Below, piece after piece: positions 17,635 through 28,196 of a stretch of 64,000 bases of DNA; the stretch's first letter is position 1; every line of letters begins with the position of its first letter. Both the position numbers and the translations under genes were made by a program. Source of the stretch: Peribacillus acanthi (GTDB taxonomy: Bacteria > Bacillota > Bacilli > Bacillales > DSM-1321); the NCBI RefSeq assembly GCF_003073175.1, contig NZ_QBBX01000006.1, forward strand, positions 171,515-235,514, read 5' to 3'. The notes under the pieces were generated by a model. The model searched no databases. It had not been told where the DNA came from and saw only the letters and a program-made list of their open reading frames with translations.

Positions 17635-19326
17635 TTAAACCTTGAATCTAGCTATCATCAATTGTAGATTTTCAGCCAGAACAGATAGGTTTTGTGCACT
17701 TGCAGAAACTTCTTCGATAGAAGCCACATTTTCTTCTGTACCTGCACTTACCTCTTGTGAGGCTAAAACACTTGCTTCAGCAATTTTTTGAACATTTTCA
17801 ATCGATTCTGAAATGGACTGACTGAGAGAAAGCAAGTCTTCAATTGATACGTTGACCTCTTGTACACGTTCGGTAACTACTCCAATAGATCCCTTAATAT
17901 TTTTAAATGCAGCTTCCGCATTTTCTGTGAACTGCAATCCACTCACCACTTGGATGTTCTGTTTTTCCATGGATTGAACAGCCTTTTCTGTCTCTTCCTG
18001 GATCAAGGATATCATTGTTGTAATTTGTTCAGTAGATTTTCTAGATTCCTCTGCAAGCTTTCTAACCTCATCAGCTACTACAGCAAAACCTTTTCCATGC
18101 TCACCAGCCCTTGCCGCTTCAATTGCTGCATTAAGTGCTAGAAGGTTAGTTTGATTTGCAATCTCTGTGATGAATCCGACGATTTCGTTAATCTCTTTTG
18201 ATCGGTTGCCAAGAGAACGAATCACACCAGTTGTGACGGAAACAGACTCATTAATTTCATGCATTTGGTTGACAACGCTTTTAATTGCTTCGTCACCATC
18301 CTCAGTAAGTACTTTTGCAGAATCCGCTGCTTTATACATCTCTTCACTCGTACGATTAATAGATTCAATACCACTTTCCATTTCTTCCATAGATGTCTGT
18401 ACTTCCATAAAATGCTGGAGCTGTTGCTCGACACCTTCAGCTGTTTGCTGGACGAGCTGAGAAATTTCCTCACTAGCTGAAGAGCTTTCCTGAGAGCTTG
18501 CACTTAATTGTTCACTGCTTGCAGCAACTTGGCTAGATGAATCCCTAACTTGAGATACTACCTCTCTCAAATCATGTACCATTCGATTATAGGCATCGCC
18601 TAATTCTTGGATTTCATCCTTAGTCTTAATTTTGACTGGCTCTACCCCTAAATCGCCTTCAGCCACTTTTTTCATGGATGACATTAGATTAAGGACAGGA
18701 TTAGCGATTTGCTTACTATTCCATAAGGCCATTAAAATACCAAGGATAATGGCAATAATCATGATAATGAGAGAAGTAGTTTTAGTTTGTTTCACTTGGT
18801 TCGTAGCTTTTTCAACTCCCACAGCCATGTCATTTTTCTGAAAAGTTTCCAATTCTTGTGTGGCTGTAGAAAAGGCATCCATGATTTTAGGCGCCTCATT
18901 ATTCATAGTCCCGACATACCCACTATCATTACCGCTTTTCTTGAATGCCAAAGCTTTTTTAACCACATTTTGATATTCATTATGTGCTTCCTCAATCTGA
19001 CCAATAAGCTCTTGGGCTTTAGCAGATTGTGAAGTAACCTTTAATTTTTCCACCATTAATTTGAATGTTTGAACAGATTCTTCATACTGACTTATGTATT
19101 TTTCATCACCTGAGATAACATAGCCCCGTACATTCAGTGTATGAATCGTCATTTCTTGTTTCAAATCCTTAACCGTCATTAGCTTATCAACCCGATTATT
19201 GATTAAAGATTGATATTCCTGGTTGATTTTCTCCATTTGATAATTACCAATCCCACCAGTGAGGGCAAGGAGAAATAAAACGATGATAAATCCTCCCAGA
19301 AGTTTTTTACGCACTGTAAGTTTCAT
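17635..19326 (-). CDS. Methyl-accepting chemotaxis protein
   Basis: 563 residues. A first membrane segment (about 9-27), an extracellular four-helix sensor (30-185, with [19 protein letters not shown]), a second membrane segment ([19 protein letters not shown]), a HAMP domain (about 205-255) and the signalling coil with the conserved hairpin [22 protein letters not shown]. It passes ligand state to CheA/CheW. The C-terminal tail [19 protein letters not shown] is closely matched by a fragment at 62.8 kb. It has no chemotaxis neighbours and is probably monocistronic. Confidence 0.93.
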   Translation of the reverse strand: MKLTVRKKLLGGFIIVLFLLALTGGIGNYQMEKINQEYQSLINNRVDKLMTVKDLKQEMTIHTLNVRGYVISGDEKYISQYEESVQTFKLMVEKLKVTSQSAKAQELIGQIEEAHNEYQNVVKKALAFKKSGNDSGYVGTMNNEAPKIMDAFSTATQELETFQKNDMAVGVEKATNQVKQTKTTSLIIMIIAIILGILMALWNSKQIANPVLNLMSSMKKVAEGDLGVEPVKIKTKDEIQELGDAYNRMVHDLREVVSQVRDSSSQVAASSEQLSASSQESSSASEEISQLVQQTAEGVEQQLQHFMEVQTSMEEMESGIESINRTSEEMYKAADSAKVLTEDGDEAIKSVVNQMHEINESVSVTTGVIRSLGNRSKEINEIVGFITEIANQTNLLALNAAIEAARAGEHGKGFAVVADEVRKLAEESRKSTEQITTMISLIQEETEKAVQSMEKQNIQVVSGLQFTENAEAAFKNIKGSIGVVTERVQEVNVSIEDLLSLSQSISESIENVQKIAEASVLASQEVSAGTEENVASIEEVSASAQNLSVLAENLQLMIARFKV

Positions 19327-19506
19327 TGCTCTGCTCCTATTCTAGTAAAATTATAGATTTATAACAGGAAAAAATACCTGTGTATAATTGCTTATTTTAC
19401 TATAATATAAATAATTTTCAGATTCTACTAGTTTTCACTATTCTTATAGGAATAAATTGAATAAGGAAATCGAAACTTAATTCATTCCATAACTATTTTT
19501 GCCATC

Positions 19507-19540
19507 AAAAAAGAGCAGCGATAAACATCCCGCTGCTCTT
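19507..19540 (-). terminator. Terminator of the ars operon
   Basis: AAGAGCAGCG and CGCTGCTCTT form a 10-bp stem followed on the minus strand by T6. Confidence 0.85.
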
Positions 19541-19549
19541 AAATGATAG

Positions 19550-19978
19550 TTAATTATTTGGAAAAATATTTTTCAAAGCCTCTTTTAATTCAGGCTTCAC
19601 TTTTATTCGTGGACGAATACTTATAGCCATTTCTTCTGCTTCATCAACTGTATTTGCATGACCTAACGATAATAATGTCCCAATTGCGACTGTACCTGCT
19701 CTGTTGCCTCCGCCTCCACAATGGAAATAAATCTTTTTCCCACTGTTGTATGCTTCCATCACTTGATCTATTGCCATTTTTACCGATTCTTCTTGCTTCT
19801 CTGCATCATCGACTATCGGAACATGGAAACGATTGTATGTCACTTCATTTTTAGGAGCCTCAGCTCGCAAGTCGAATACTGTATCGACTTTTTCATTTTC
19901 TAATACTTCATCAACGTCATTTACCCCACCTATAAAGATACGATCTTTTATAAGCTCTTGATAATGTTTATTCGTCAT
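19550..19978 (-). CDS. Dual-specificity/tyrosine phosphatase-like protein
   Basis: 142 residues with the Cys-based phosphatase loop HCGGGGNRAGT (HCx5R, about residues 86-96) and an upstream general-acid candidate Asp in VPIVDDAEKQ. Start of the fold: IFIGGVNDVDEVLENEKVDTVFDLRAE. It is the last gene of the ars operon, 12 bp after arsC. Family knowledge: such proteins hydrolyse phosphoesters; a role in arsenate handling is only inferred from position. The ATG is preceded by AGAGGGATAAACG. Confidence 0.8.
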   Translation of the reverse strand: MTNKHYQELIKDRIFIGGVNDVDEVLENEKVDTVFDLRAEAPKNEVTYNRFHVPIVDDAEKQEESVKMAIDQVMEAYNSGKKIYFHCGGGGNRAGTVAIGTLLSLGHANTVDEAEEMAISIRPRIKVKPELKEALKNIFPNN

Positions 19979-19990
19979 CGTTTATCCCTC

Positions 19991-20410
19991 TTATTCACCA
20001 GTTTTAGCGAAACGCTCGATTCTTGCACTGATTTCATCACGCACTCGTTGGAAGAACGCCCATTTCTCTTCTTCAGTTCCTTCCGCTTTCGCAGGATCAT
20101 CAAAGCCCCAGTGTACTCTTTTTACATGCGGTGGTGTAACCGGGCAATGATCAGCTGCATGCCCACATAACGTGACAACTAAATCAGCATTGTTCAAGAT
20201 TTCTGGATCGATCGTATCAGATGTTTGAGTAGAGATATCAATGCCCGCTTCCTTCATTGCCTTTACTGCATTTGGATTCAAACCGTGTGCCTCAAGTCCG
20301 GCACTCTTTACGTCCCACTCATCACCTAAATGCTTTTTTGCCCATCCTTCTGCCATTTGGCTTCTGCAAGAATTCCCTGTACATAAGAAGTAAATAGTTT
20401 TTTTTGCCAT
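19991..20410 (-). CDS. arsC: Arsenate reductase ArsC (thioredoxin-coupled type)
   Basis: 139 residues from [18 protein letters not shown], with AAAGGAGAG upstream of this ATG. The catalytic P-loop Cys10-x5-Arg is CTGNSCR, and the redox pair is in [11 protein letters not shown] (Cys82 and Cys89). It reduces As(V) to As(III) through a Cys10-Cys82-Cys89 disulfide cascade restored by thioredoxin; ArsB then exports As(III). The preceding arsB stop is 14 bp upstream. Confidence 0.95.
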   Translation of the reverse strand: MAKKTIYFLCTGNSCRSQMAEGWAKKHLGDEWDVKSAGLEAHGLNPNAVKAMKEAGIDISTQTSDTIDPEILNNADLVVTLCGHAADHCPVTPPHVKRVHWGFDDPAKAEGTEEEKWAFFQRVRDEISARIERFAKTGE

Positions 20411-20424
20411 GTAGACTCTCCTTT

Positions 20425-21723
20425 TTACGAAATAATAAGCAACCAAATATATAGACCGACTAGTGTGATGAATAGTGTCGGAATGGTCAAGATAATCCCT
20501 GTTTTAAAATAAGTCCCCCAAGAAATCTTCACGCCTTTTAAGCTTAGTACATGTAGCCATAATAGTGTTGCAAGAGATCCTATAGGTGTAATTTTCGGAC
20601 CTAAGTCAGACCCAATCACATTCGCATAAATCAAAGCTTCTCTCACTAAAGCAGATGTGTTAGTATCCCCAATCGCCAACGCATCAATCATGACAGTTGG
20701 CATGTTGTTCATTACGGATGATAAAATCGCCGCTATGAATCCCATCCCAATCGTAGCAGCAAACAATCCTTGATCCGCTGTAACTTGGATCAGGTCAGCA
20801 AGTACCGACGTCAATCCTGCATTTCTTAAGCCATAGACTACTACGTACATTCCAATGGAGAAAAATACAACTGCCCAAGGAGCTCCTTTTAATACTTGCT
20901 TAGTATGAACGGCAGGGCTTTTTCTAGCCATAAACAGGAAGAAAATTGCTACAATACCTGCGACTAATGAAACGGGTATGTTTAACATCTCACTGATAAA
21001 ATAACCAGCCAATAGAATCGTCAATACTATCCATGACAATTTGAACATTTTATAATCTTTAATTGCTTCTGCTGGTGCTTTTAAATCAGACATGTTGTAA
21101 TTTCTCGGAATACTTTTCCTAAAGAACAGGTTTAGTACGAGGATACTAGCACCAAGTGAAAATAGATTTGGAACAATCATTCTTGAAGCATACTCGATAA
21201 ACCCTATATTGAAATAATCGGCAGAAACAATGTTGACCAAATTACTAACAATCAAAGGCAATGATGTTGTATCTGCAATGAACCCGCTTGCCATGATGAA
21301 AGGAAAAACCATTTTCTCTTCAAATTTCAAATTCCGAACCATAGCAAGTACAATGGGTGTCAGTATCAAAGCTGCTCCATCATTGGCAAAGAATGCAGCA
21401 ACAATTGCACCTAATAAAGCGACATAAATGAACATTCGAACGCCTTTTCCTTTTGCTGCTCTAGCCATGTGAAGGGCTGACCATTCGAAAAATCCAATTT
21501 CATCTAAGATTAACGATATAATAATAATTGCTATAAACGTCAATGTAGCATTCCAGACAATGGATGTAACGTCCAGTACGTCGTTAAAATCGACTACCTG
21601 TGCTATTAATGCTAGCACTGCTCCTCCCATCGCTGACCAACCAATTGAAAGACCTTTTGGCTGCCAGATAACGAGGACTAATGTAATAAGAAAAATCAGT
21701 GATGCCAAAATTACAGATGTCAT
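20425..21723 (-). CDS. arsB: Arsenite efflux permease ArsB
   Basis: 432 residues, start [12 protein letters not shown]. About twelve membrane segments with ArsB/NhaD family patterns: [39 protein letters not shown] (the FxNDGxA loop) and [14 protein letters not shown]. It expels arsenite or antimonite, alone or with an ArsA ATPase; no arsA is present here. It follows arsR by 18 bp and precedes arsC. Confidence 0.93.
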   Translation of the reverse strand: MTSVILASLIFLITLVLVIWQPKGLSIGWSAMGGAVLALIAQVVDFNDVLDVTSIVWNATLTFIAIIIISLILDEIGFFEWSALHMARAAKGKGVRMFIYVALLGAIVAAFFANDGAALILTPIVLAMVRNLKFEEKMVFPFIMASGFIADTTSLPLIVSNLVNIVSADYFNIGFIEYASRMIVPNLFSLGASILVLNLFFRKSIPRNYNMSDLKAPAEAIKDYKMFKLSWIVLTILLAGYFISEMLNIPVSLVAGIVAIFFLFMARKSPAVHTKQVLKGAPWAVVFFSIGMYVVVYGLRNAGLTSVLADLIQVTADQGLFAATIGMGFIAAILSSVMNNMPTVMIDALAIGDTNTSALVREALIYANVIGSDLGPKITPIGSLATLLWLHVLSLKGVKISWGTYFKTGIILTIPTLFITLVGLYIWLLIIS

Positions 21724-21741
21724 ATACATCTATACTCCTCT

Positions 21742-22089
21742 CTACTCACAAGAAATGCGCAAACCTTCATCTTCTAACTCTGTCAGAAGATGACTCTGAT
21801 CAGATAATTGCTCCAACAATATCGATACAAATGGATAGTGTTCATGATTTTTGTTAATGGCATAGAAAATCCACTGTCCCTTACGATTTTCTCTGACTAA
21901 TCCCGCATCACGCAGCTTTCGTAAATGCTGGCTAATCGCAGGCTGACTCGTTTTAAAGATCTCTACAAATTCACATACACAATAATCATTATTTTCGAGC
22001 AGTTTCATCATCGTTAATCGAGTCTTATCTCCAAGCAACTTCAAAACTTGAGAAGCTTCCTGAATATCAATCGTGTTTTTCACATGCAT
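21742..22089 (-). CDS. arsR: ArsR arsenite-responsive repressor
   Basis: 115 residues, start MHVKNTIDIQEA after GGGGGTGG. Winged helix with SQPAISQHLRKLRDAGLV as recognition helix; As(III)-sensing cysteines in NNDYCVCEFVEIF at the start of helix alpha3. It represses the arsR-arsB-arsC-phosphatase operon and is its first gene. The palindrome at 22113-22128 over the -10 box is its probable operator. Confidence 0.92.
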   Translation of the reverse strand: MHVKNTIDIQEASQVLKLLGDKTRLTMMKLLENNDYCVCEFVEIFKTSQPAISQHLRKLRDAGLVRENRKGQWIFYAINKNHEHYPFVSILLEQLSDQSHLLTELEDEGLRISCE

Positions 22090-22112
22090 CAATACCACCC
22101 CCAATTTCGGAT

Positions 22113-22144
22113 ATCATTATATAATGATTTACTTATATATTCAA
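22113..22144 (-). promoter_or_regulatory. ars promoter and ArsR operator
   Basis: On the minus strand TTGAAT (22139-22144), 17-bp spacer and TATAAT (22116-22121). The -10 box lies inside a perfect 16-bp palindrome ATCATTATATAATGAT (22113-22128), as expected for an ArsR-blocked promoter. Confidence 0.75.
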
Positions 22145-22156
22145 TAAAAATATACA

Positions 22157-22396
22157 CTACTTATTTTCAGGAGGATCATTCCAAATAATAGTCTTTAGGA
22201 CATGAAAAGGAATATCTAAGACAGATGATATTTTTTCAATCAAGCTGTCCGCAGGATATACATCACTGTTTTCTAACCGTTCCACCATGTAAACAGGAAT
22301 TCTGATAAGGACAGAGAATTTTTCTCGAGTAAGATTTTTTCGATTTCTTTCAAATTGGATAAAAGCGCCGTATTCTTTGCTTGGTTGTTCTAACAT
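22157..22396 (-). CDS. Small XRE-type DNA-binding protein
   Basis: 79 residues, nearly all helix-turn-helix: QFERNRKNLTREKFSVLIRI, then VYMVERLENSDVYPADSLIEKISSVLDI. The XRE pattern is recognisable but diverged. AGGGGGAACA precedes the ATG. It points the same way as the ars operon and lies just upstream of the ars promoter. Target unknown. The interval 22397-22699 beyond it holds only a weak terminator-like stem near 22518-22552. Confidence 0.65.
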   Translation of the reverse strand: MLEQPSKEYGAFIQFERNRKNLTREKFSVLIRIPVYMVERLENSDVYPADSLIEKISSVLDIPFHVLKTIIWNDPPENK

Positions 22397-22699
22397 AACA
22401 AGTGTTCCCCCTAAATAACTAATACTTATATAATAAGGGGCTTATGTGAAGGAAACATAAATACGTTATTAATATTTGTAAAAGGTTTGATAATTATTAG
22501 GAATTTCAATTGAAGCATTAAAAAAGAGATGTCTACTATCCTAGCACCTCTTCTTAACGATGTATTTTATTCATTACGTATTATAAAACCCTTATCACGA
22601 CTACTCTTCTAAACGATTTCAACGGGGAACCATAAGGTAGATATCCTTACTCCTATCCCCTGTTTCATTCTTTATTCCCATTTAACATAACCTATTTCT

Positions 22700-23098
22700 C
22701 TATAAAATCATATTCGGAGTATACGCCACTTCCAAGACATATCCATCAGGGTCATAAAAGTCTACTGTATAGTAACCTGTGGAATACTCATTTCTTTCAA
22801 TTGGACCTCTAATGATTTTAGTATCATGTCTTTTTAAATATTCAAAGACAGTATCTACAACATTTCGATTTTCAGCTTGGAAACATATATGTCTAGGACC
22901 AATGGTGTCAAGCTTTACTTGTGCAACCACCTTAAAATAAATCTCCATTGAACCTGTACTAAAAGCCCATTCGTTTAGCTTTTTCCATCCGATCACCTCG
23001 AATAACCCTTCATAAAAAGGAAGAGAACGCTCCTTATTAGAAACCCAAAACTCAATGTGATTAATACCCGGTCTCCACTTTTCAGTCAAGAAAACCAC
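22700..23098 (-). CDS. VOC (glyoxalase/bleomycin-resistance) family protein
   Basis: 132 residues with the paired beta-alpha-beta-beta-beta modules of the vicinal oxygen chelate fold: INHIEFWVSNKERSLPFYEGLFEVIGWKK then PRHICFQAENRNVVDTVFEYL and VDFYDPDGYVLEVAY. Candidate metal ligands are the His in NHIEF, the His in RHICF and the Glu in VLEVAY. Members include isomerases, dioxygenases and antibiotic-binding proteins; nothing here fixes the substrate. Monocistronic. Confidence 0.8.
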   Translation of the reverse strand: MVFLTEKWRPGINHIEFWVSNKERSLPFYEGLFEVIGWKKLNEWAFSTGSMEIYFKVVAQVKLDTIGPRHICFQAENRNVVDTVFEYLKRHDTKIIRGPIERNEYSTGYYTVDFYDPDGYVLEVAYTPNMIL

Positions 23099-23304
23099 CC
23101 TTTCAGTTGGAGAAAATATCCTAAACGTATATACGACCTAAGCACTCTATTTTCCTTTAATTCCCTTTAAAGTTATTAATAATTTTAATAGTATGTTTTC
23201 ATTCTGAGATTAGTGGTAGTTTCCTTTGCCATTACCCACACTTGCTTTTTTAGAAACAATCAACGAATGGTAGCGAACCAACAAAGGGAATGGTAGAAAC
23301 ATCA

Positions 23305-24279
23305 TTATGTTCTAGTAATAAATTTGCGACTAATTTTAAGCGTCTTTAACAAAATATTGACTTTGTCCTCATATCCTATATATTTGTACTTTCTGAATTT
23401 AGATATATTATTGTCTTTAAAATATGTAAATAGATAGCAGCCTAAAATGACAATTCCGCTTCCAACAGCTTGAATCTCAGTCATTTTTCCCCCTAAAAAG
23501 ATAAATGCAAGTATCGCAGTGAAGATAGGATTGAAGTTTAAGAAAATTCCAGAAGTAGTCGCACCAAGTTTTTGAACCCCGATATTCCAAAATAGCATGC
23601 ACAAAACGGTAGACACGACTCCTGTATAAAGAATGGATAAAATGAATGATGAATCCATATTTATCACCGTAAAATTGGTAGCGTTAAACGGAAGCATGAC
23701 CATTAACCCAAAGATTCCAGAGTAAAAAGTGGACATCAGCGGAGAAATTACCTTTGTTACCGATCTGCTGCTTACGGAATAAATTCCCCAAATACAAACC
23801 GCAACTAGCATCCATAAATCTCCTGCATTGAAATCCAATGTTAACAATAAGTTAAGCTGACCCTTTAGTAGAAAAAGAATAACGCCAAACAACGAAATTA
23901 TCATAGAAAATACTTGGAATAAATTCATGTTTTCCTTTAAAAATAGAAACGAAAAAATAGCAATGGTGATGGAAGTCAGCGTGGAAATCAATCCTGCATT
24001 AGTAGCGGATGTTTGCCCCAATGCCCAAAACTGAAACAAATTAAAGAGTGCAACCCCTGATATCCCCATGATTAATAATGGAAGCAGCACCTCTTTTGGA
24101 GGAAACAACCTTTTTTCTTTCCACCAAACGATTGGCAACAGGCATACAATCGCGATTCCCCATCTTAAGGTTGTCAACGTCATAGGTGAAGCATGGGCGA
24201 CAAGCGATTTACCAACGACAAAATTTCCTCCCCATAATAAACTGGTCAATAGCAGCAACAACATATATAAAATTGGCAT
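23305..24279 (-). CDS. EamA-type drug/metabolite transporter
   Basis: 324 residues, ten membrane segments in two EamA repeats (LLWGGNFVVGKSLVAHASP at the start; SGIFLNFNPIFTAILAFIFLGGKM in the second). A basic tail of about 35 residues follows the last segment. It is divergent from an Lrp/AsnC regulator across a 200-bp AT-rich region, an arrangement typical of amino-acid exporters controlled by Lrp-like sensors. Substrate by inference: an amino acid or analogue. Confidence 0.82.
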   Translation of the reverse strand: MPILYMLLLLLTSLLWGGNFVVGKSLVAHASPMTLTTLRWGIAIVCLLPIVWWKEKRLFPPKEVLLPLLIMGISGVALFNLFQFWALGQTSATNAGLISTLTSITIAIFSFLFLKENMNLFQVFSMIISLFGVILFLLKGQLNLLLTLDFNAGDLWMLVAVCIWGIYSVSSRSVTKVISPLMSTFYSGIFGLMVMLPFNATNFTVINMDSSFILSILYTGVVSTVLCMLFWNIGVQKLGATTSGIFLNFNPIFTAILAFIFLGGKMTEIQAVGSGIVILGCYLFTYFKDNNISKFRKYKYIGYEDKVNILLKTLKISRKFITRT

Positions 24280-24478
24280 ATTCGCTAACTCCTATTCTAT
24301 TCCGAGCTGTAAATTTGATATAATAATCTTAACACCATTGTTTATTTCAGCGTATATTATTTTGTTCATTTAAATAAATTCAAAATAATCAAACGGGAAT
24401 ATACAATAACAAAGAATTAAATTCAGCTCACTTCAAATGTTCGTCTCATTTTCCGAATAATCGAAAGGGGTACATACA

Positions 24479-24943
24479 ATGGAATTTAACAAAATGTTAG
24501 ATGATGTCGACCTTCAAATATTAGATATCTTGCAAAAAGAAGCACATCTAAGCAACGCAGAGCTCGCAAGAAGGGTAAACTTGTCGCCTCCCGCTACTCA
24601 TGCCAGGGTTAAACGTTTGGAAAGTGAAGGATATATCGATCGGCAAGTAGCAATTTTGAATCAAGAAAAGCTTGGATTTGATTTGCTTTGCTTCATCTTC
24701 ATCAATACAAATATCCATCAAGCGGACATGCTGGAGGTGTTGGAGAAGGAATTAGTGGCAATGCCTGAAGTACTGGAGTGTCACTTACTCACGGGTGAGT
24801 ATGATTATCTTTTAAAAGTCGCTAATAAAGATCGGAAGGAATTAGAAAATTTCATCCGTAAATTAAACCAGCTTGGAATCTCAAAAATCCAAACGAGTTT
24901 AGCATTACGAGAAATTAAATATTCTACCGCTTTACCGTTATGA
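24479..24943 (+). CDS. Lrp/AsnC family transcriptional regulator
   Basis: 154 residues. Helix-turn-helix at about 10-58 (LQKEAHLSNAELARRVNLSP, THARVKRLESEGYIDR) and the RAM ligand domain at about 70-150 (LECHLLTGEYDYLLKVANKD). GAAAGGGG precedes the ATG. Lrp-type proteins bind amino acids and often control an adjacent exporter; the divergent EamA gene is the likely target. Confidence 0.9.
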   Translation: MEFNKMLDDVDLQILDILQKEAHLSNAELARRVNLSPPATHARVKRLESEGYIDRQVAILNQEKLGFDLLCFIFINTNIHQADMLEVLEKELVAMPEVLECHLLTGEYDYLLKVANKDRKELENFIRKLNQLGISKIQTSLALREIKYSTALPL

Positions 24944-24945
24944 AA

Positions 24946-24975
24946 AGTCCCCCTTTTCTTTTGAAAAGGGGGACT
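24946..24975. terminator. Bidirectional terminator
   Basis: AGTCCCCCTTTTC and GAAAAGGGGGACT form a perfect 13-bp stem with a TTTT loop between convergent genes. Confidence 0.9.
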
Positions 24976-24979
24976 AAAA

Positions 24980-25735
24980 TTAATAGGAGAACAGTTCATT
25001 TACTCGTGCTCTAAAGGTCATATAATTATGGACTGCATCTTCAATAACGACAAACCTAGTATTAGGAATTTTTTCTTTTATAATTTCATAAACTGCTTGA
25101 TTGGAAGCTAAAAATAACCGGTTCACTTCTTCTTTTTCTCTTGCTTCTTTTGTTCCAGCATCCATATAAAAGCTTTCAATCAAGGACAAATCAGAATTCC
25201 TCAACAGGTTTTCAATTTCCTCTTGGTTGCGCCAAAATGCTGAAGACATGACGATAATATTTTTGAAAATATGTGGATATACACTGGCAGCGTACGTTGA
25301 AATTAGTCCACCTAAAGAGATTCCGGCCATAGATGTACGTTCCTTATCTGTACGGTATTTCTCATCTATATAAGGCTTCAGCTCATTTACGATAAAATCT
25401 ACGTACTGCTTCCCTTTACCACCTAATGTACAAACCTCACCTAAAATCCTCTTGCTATACTCTCCTTGGTACCACGGACAATACTCATTGATTCTCTCCT
25501 CACTATTTTGGTCAATCGCTACCACGATTACCTCTAGCTCATTTTTATCGAGGTAGCTTTCTAGATTCAAAGAGACACCACCAATGGCCTCTTCGTCATG
25601 AAAAACATTTTGACCGTCATGCATGTATAGAACAGGATATCTCTTCTCACTGAATTGATAAGTTTTTGGTAGGTACGCTCTAATTGTCCGTTTTTCATCA
25701 AATGATGTAATAAATACAGGGAAAATTTCTAACAT
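24980..25735 (-). CDS. Alpha/beta-hydrolase esterase (Fes/IroE-like)
   Basis: 251 residues from MLEIFPVFITS, chosen for GGAGGAATTACC upstream. Esterase pattern: LYMHDGQNVFHDEE near residue 40, nucleophile in TSMAGISLGGLIS (about 133-146) and a C-terminal His in EDAVHNYMTF. This family includes enterochelin and trilactone esterases and general ester hydrolases. It is third in the operon FAD oxidoreductase - MFS - esterase, divergent from an ArsR gene. Substrate unknown; a carrier ester processed after export or import is one idea. Confidence 0.8.
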   Translation of the reverse strand: MLEIFPVFITSFDEKRTIRAYLPKTYQFSEKRYPVLYMHDGQNVFHDEEAIGGVSLNLESYLDKNELEVIVVAIDQNSEERINEYCPWYQGEYSKRILGEVCTLGGKGKQYVDFIVNELKPYIDEKYRTDKERTSMAGISLGGLISTYAASVYPHIFKNIIVMSSAFWRNQEEIENLLRNSDLSLIESFYMDAGTKEAREKEEVNRLFLASNQAVYEIIKEKIPNTRFVVIEDAVHNYMTFRARVNELFSY

Positions 25736-25803
25736 GGTAATTCCTCCAACCAGTTTTAAAACAACATTACAATAATTTTCAATACATAAGAATCCAATCA
25801 ATT

Positions 25804-26991
25804 TTATCCTAGTTTTCTAACTTGAACTTCTGAGTTTGCTTTTCTTCCAATCAATAAAACACTTGCGATAAACCACATTCCACCCAAACACCCAAAAAGC
25901 CAAGAAAAAGATAAGTAATCGAGGATGAGCCCAGATAATAATGGCCCGACTATCATACCCAAGCTTGATATAGATGCAAGAAAGCCCATTACTTTTCCCA
26001 TTTTAAATTGCCTTCCCATTTCAGTGGCCATTCCTGATGAACTAGAAACGGCCAAGGAAAAGAACAATGAAAGAATTAGCGCAAAAAATGCCGTAACGAA
26101 AAAGGAATGGAATAATGGTATAGATACTAGAATAAAACCGATTCCAATATTAGATATGAAAAGGACTTTTACTTTTTCCATTCGATCGACTAATTTACCA
26201 AATGGAATTTGACAGACTCCCACGGTAATATTAAAAATGGAGATCAATGCGCCAATTTGAACCGTGTTAAATCCAAGTTCCATACCATAGAGCGGAAAGA
26301 AGGATATGTAGAACATCGATATCACAGCAATTGCAAAATATACATTAATTAATCCGAGAAAATTAGAATTTGAGAATGAAAGTAATCTAGTATTTGAACC
26401 ATCTTGGACTTCCTCCTTCTTTGAAAAAGATTTTCCATTAACAGAGGGCAATATTTTTGCAGTCAAGACTAACGAAACTAAAGCAAAAACCAACAATCCG
26501 AGAAAAGAGGCTCGATATCCATATTCGCTTGCCACCCATCCCCCCAGTAATGGACCTAACCCATTAGCAATAAATAAGAATGAGTTATACACTCCCATAT
26601 AGGAACTTTCTTTTCCCTTTGGCGTTATGAGTCCAATATAGGTCATGGCCATCGGCAACATCATAGTTGATGCCACACCATGGAACAGCCTTGCTCCTAA
26701 TAAAGAAACCAAACTATCCGCAAACAAATATGTCAATGCAATAAATGGATACATGAGTAAGCTTACCGTAAGCATCTTCTTTGCACCGTATTTGTCAGAC
26801 AAAATCCCAACTGGAGTACCCACTACAAATCGTACCATATAAAATCCACTGTAAATGATACCAATCCATATTCCACTTGCACCCATCCCTTTCGAATATG
26901 GAGAAAGGATAGGTGCAACAATTCCAGTACCAAGAGTCAAAATAAAGATGATTGTAGAAATGGTCAAAAGTGATTTATTTTCATTGATCAT
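25804..26991 (-). CDS. MFS transporter, DHA1-like
   Basis: 395 residues with twelve membrane segments. Loop 2-3 motif is GTPVGILSDKYGAKKML, motif C-like region GLGPLLGGWVASEYGYRASF, as in drug-proton antiporters. The start codon overlaps the stop of the FAD oxidoreductase by 4 nt (ATGA), so translation is coupled. Being cotranscribed with an oxidoreductase and an esterase under an ArsR-type regulator suggests export of a metalloid compound or of a product made by these enzymes. Confidence 0.85.
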   Translation of the reverse strand: MINENKSLLTISTIIFILTLGTGIVAPILSPYSKGMGASGIWIGIIYSGFYMVRFVVGTPVGILSDKYGAKKMLTVSLLMYPFIALTYLFADSLVSLLGARLFHGVASTMMLPMAMTYIGLITPKGKESSYMGVYNSFLFIANGLGPLLGGWVASEYGYRASFLGLLVFALVSLVLTAKILPSVNGKSFSKKEEVQDGSNTRLLSFSNSNFLGLINVYFAIAVISMFYISFFPLYGMELGFNTVQIGALISIFNITVGVCQIPFGKLVDRMEKVKVLFISNIGIGFILVSIPLFHSFFVTAFFALILSLFFSLAVSSSSGMATEMGRQFKMGKVMGFLASISSLGMIVGPLLSGLILDYLSFSWLFGCLGGMWFIASVLLIGRKANSEVQVRKLG

Positions 26992-28109
26992 TTTAATTTT
27001 ACTAATTCTCTAGTAATTGATTTAAGAATTGTTGAGGATGTCTTTTTCAACCCAAGGATAAAACGGAACGTCGGGCCGTGACTATGGGAAGAAAGAGGCC
27101 CAGCAAAATATAAACCTTGTATGTTAGATTCAAAGAACTCACTTAACTTCGGAAACTGTGGTAATTCTTCTCGTTCAATCTTTTGTAGTAACTTTTGGTC
27201 CATAAATGGTACTCGATCTAAATTGATTCTAAATCCTGTAGCAACAATTATATGATTTACCTTCTTCTCTTCTCCATTTGTTAGAGTTATTTTGATTTCA
27301 TCATCTGATATCGGCGTTAAAGACTCGATACCTACTTCACCCGTTTGAGGAACCAAACCTTCAACATATTTCTCTAAAAAGTGTGCCACGCTTCCTGGAG
27401 ATTGGCCCCACATTGTTTTTTTCTCTTTTAATGGAAGTGTATAAAAAACCTCACCTAAATCTCGAAGCAAAATTTCATTTTCTCTACTACCTGCATAGTT
27501 AGGACCTTTCCTTCTATAAATCAATTCGACTTCCGCTTGCTCGCGGTTCAATAATCCAGCTGCTTCCCATGCACTTTGTCCGCTACCAATCACCGCTACC
27601 TTTTTGCCTTTGAACTGAGAAAAATCGGTATAGCCCGAAGTATGAGAAAGTAAGTTTGATGATACTTCCTTCATCGATTCAGGAAGATATTTATAATGCT
27701 CAACTCCAGTAGCCACAATCACATTTTTGGTTTGGTACTCTTCACCTGTTTCAGTACGGACCGTAAAATATCCATCTTTTTGTTCTACATTACTAACCAA
27801 GACTGGAGAAAAAGTAATTCCAGTTTTCTCTGCAAACCAGCTTGCATAGTCCACGAAAACTGGTCTTGGTAGAGGCGTTTCTAATAAGGTCCCTGTTTCT
27901 AACGCATAGTTATGAATTGTCCACTGCTCCAATGGATCTGAAAAGCTAACAAAATCGTGAGGTGTTCTGATAAACATATCCTGAGGCATTTGATTTTTCC
28001 AAAAGTCCATCGGGTAGCCAAACAATTTATACTCCAGTTTATTTGCAACTGCATGAGCTGCTAGAGAAATACCGTAAGGACCTGCACCAACAATAATGAC
28101 ATCCAACAT
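26988..28109 (-). CDS. FAD/NAD(P)-dependent oxidoreductase, flavin-monooxygenase-like
   Basis: 373 residues. FAD site VIIVGAGPYGISLAAHA (residues 4-20), NAD(P) site KKVAVIGSGQSAWEAAGLL (about 168-186) and a second FAD contact IIVATGF near 290. The pattern resembles lysine/ornithine N-monooxygenases and the flavin-binding proteins annotated ArsO in some ars operons. GGAGG lies 7 nt before the ATG. It is first in a three-gene operon, divergent from ArsR (28298) with two palindromes between. Chemistry on a metalloid or on a peptide thiol is inference. Confidence 0.82.
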   Translation of the reverse strand: MLDVIIVGAGPYGISLAAHAVANKLEYKLFGYPMDFWKNQMPQDMFIRTPHDFVSFSDPLEQWTIHNYALETGTLLETPLPRPVFVDYASWFAEKTGITFSPVLVSNVEQKDGYFTVRTETGEEYQTKNVIVATGVEHYKYLPESMKEVSSNLLSHTSGYTDFSQFKGKKVAVIGSGQSAWEAAGLLNREQAEVELIYRRKGPNYAGSRENEILLRDLGEVFYTLPLKEKKTMWGQSPGSVAHFLEKYVEGLVPQTGEVGIESLTPISDDEIKITLTNGEEKKVNHIIVATGFRINLDRVPFMDQKLLQKIEREELPQFPKLSEFFESNIQGLYFAGPLSSHSHGPTFRFILGLKKTSSTILKSITRELVKLK

Positions 28110-28196
28110 AATAAAACCTCCAATTTATTTGTAATTTTCAAGTTTATAATTCCGTTTTTTTCAATAAATTTATCTTAACACTTACATTTATATGAT

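Noticed and set aside
24980..28109. Siderophore biosynthesis or uptake cluster
   Set aside because: The esterase, MFS and monooxygenase-like genes could suggest it, but there is no synthetase, no Fur-box-like site that I can see, and the regulator is ArsR-type.
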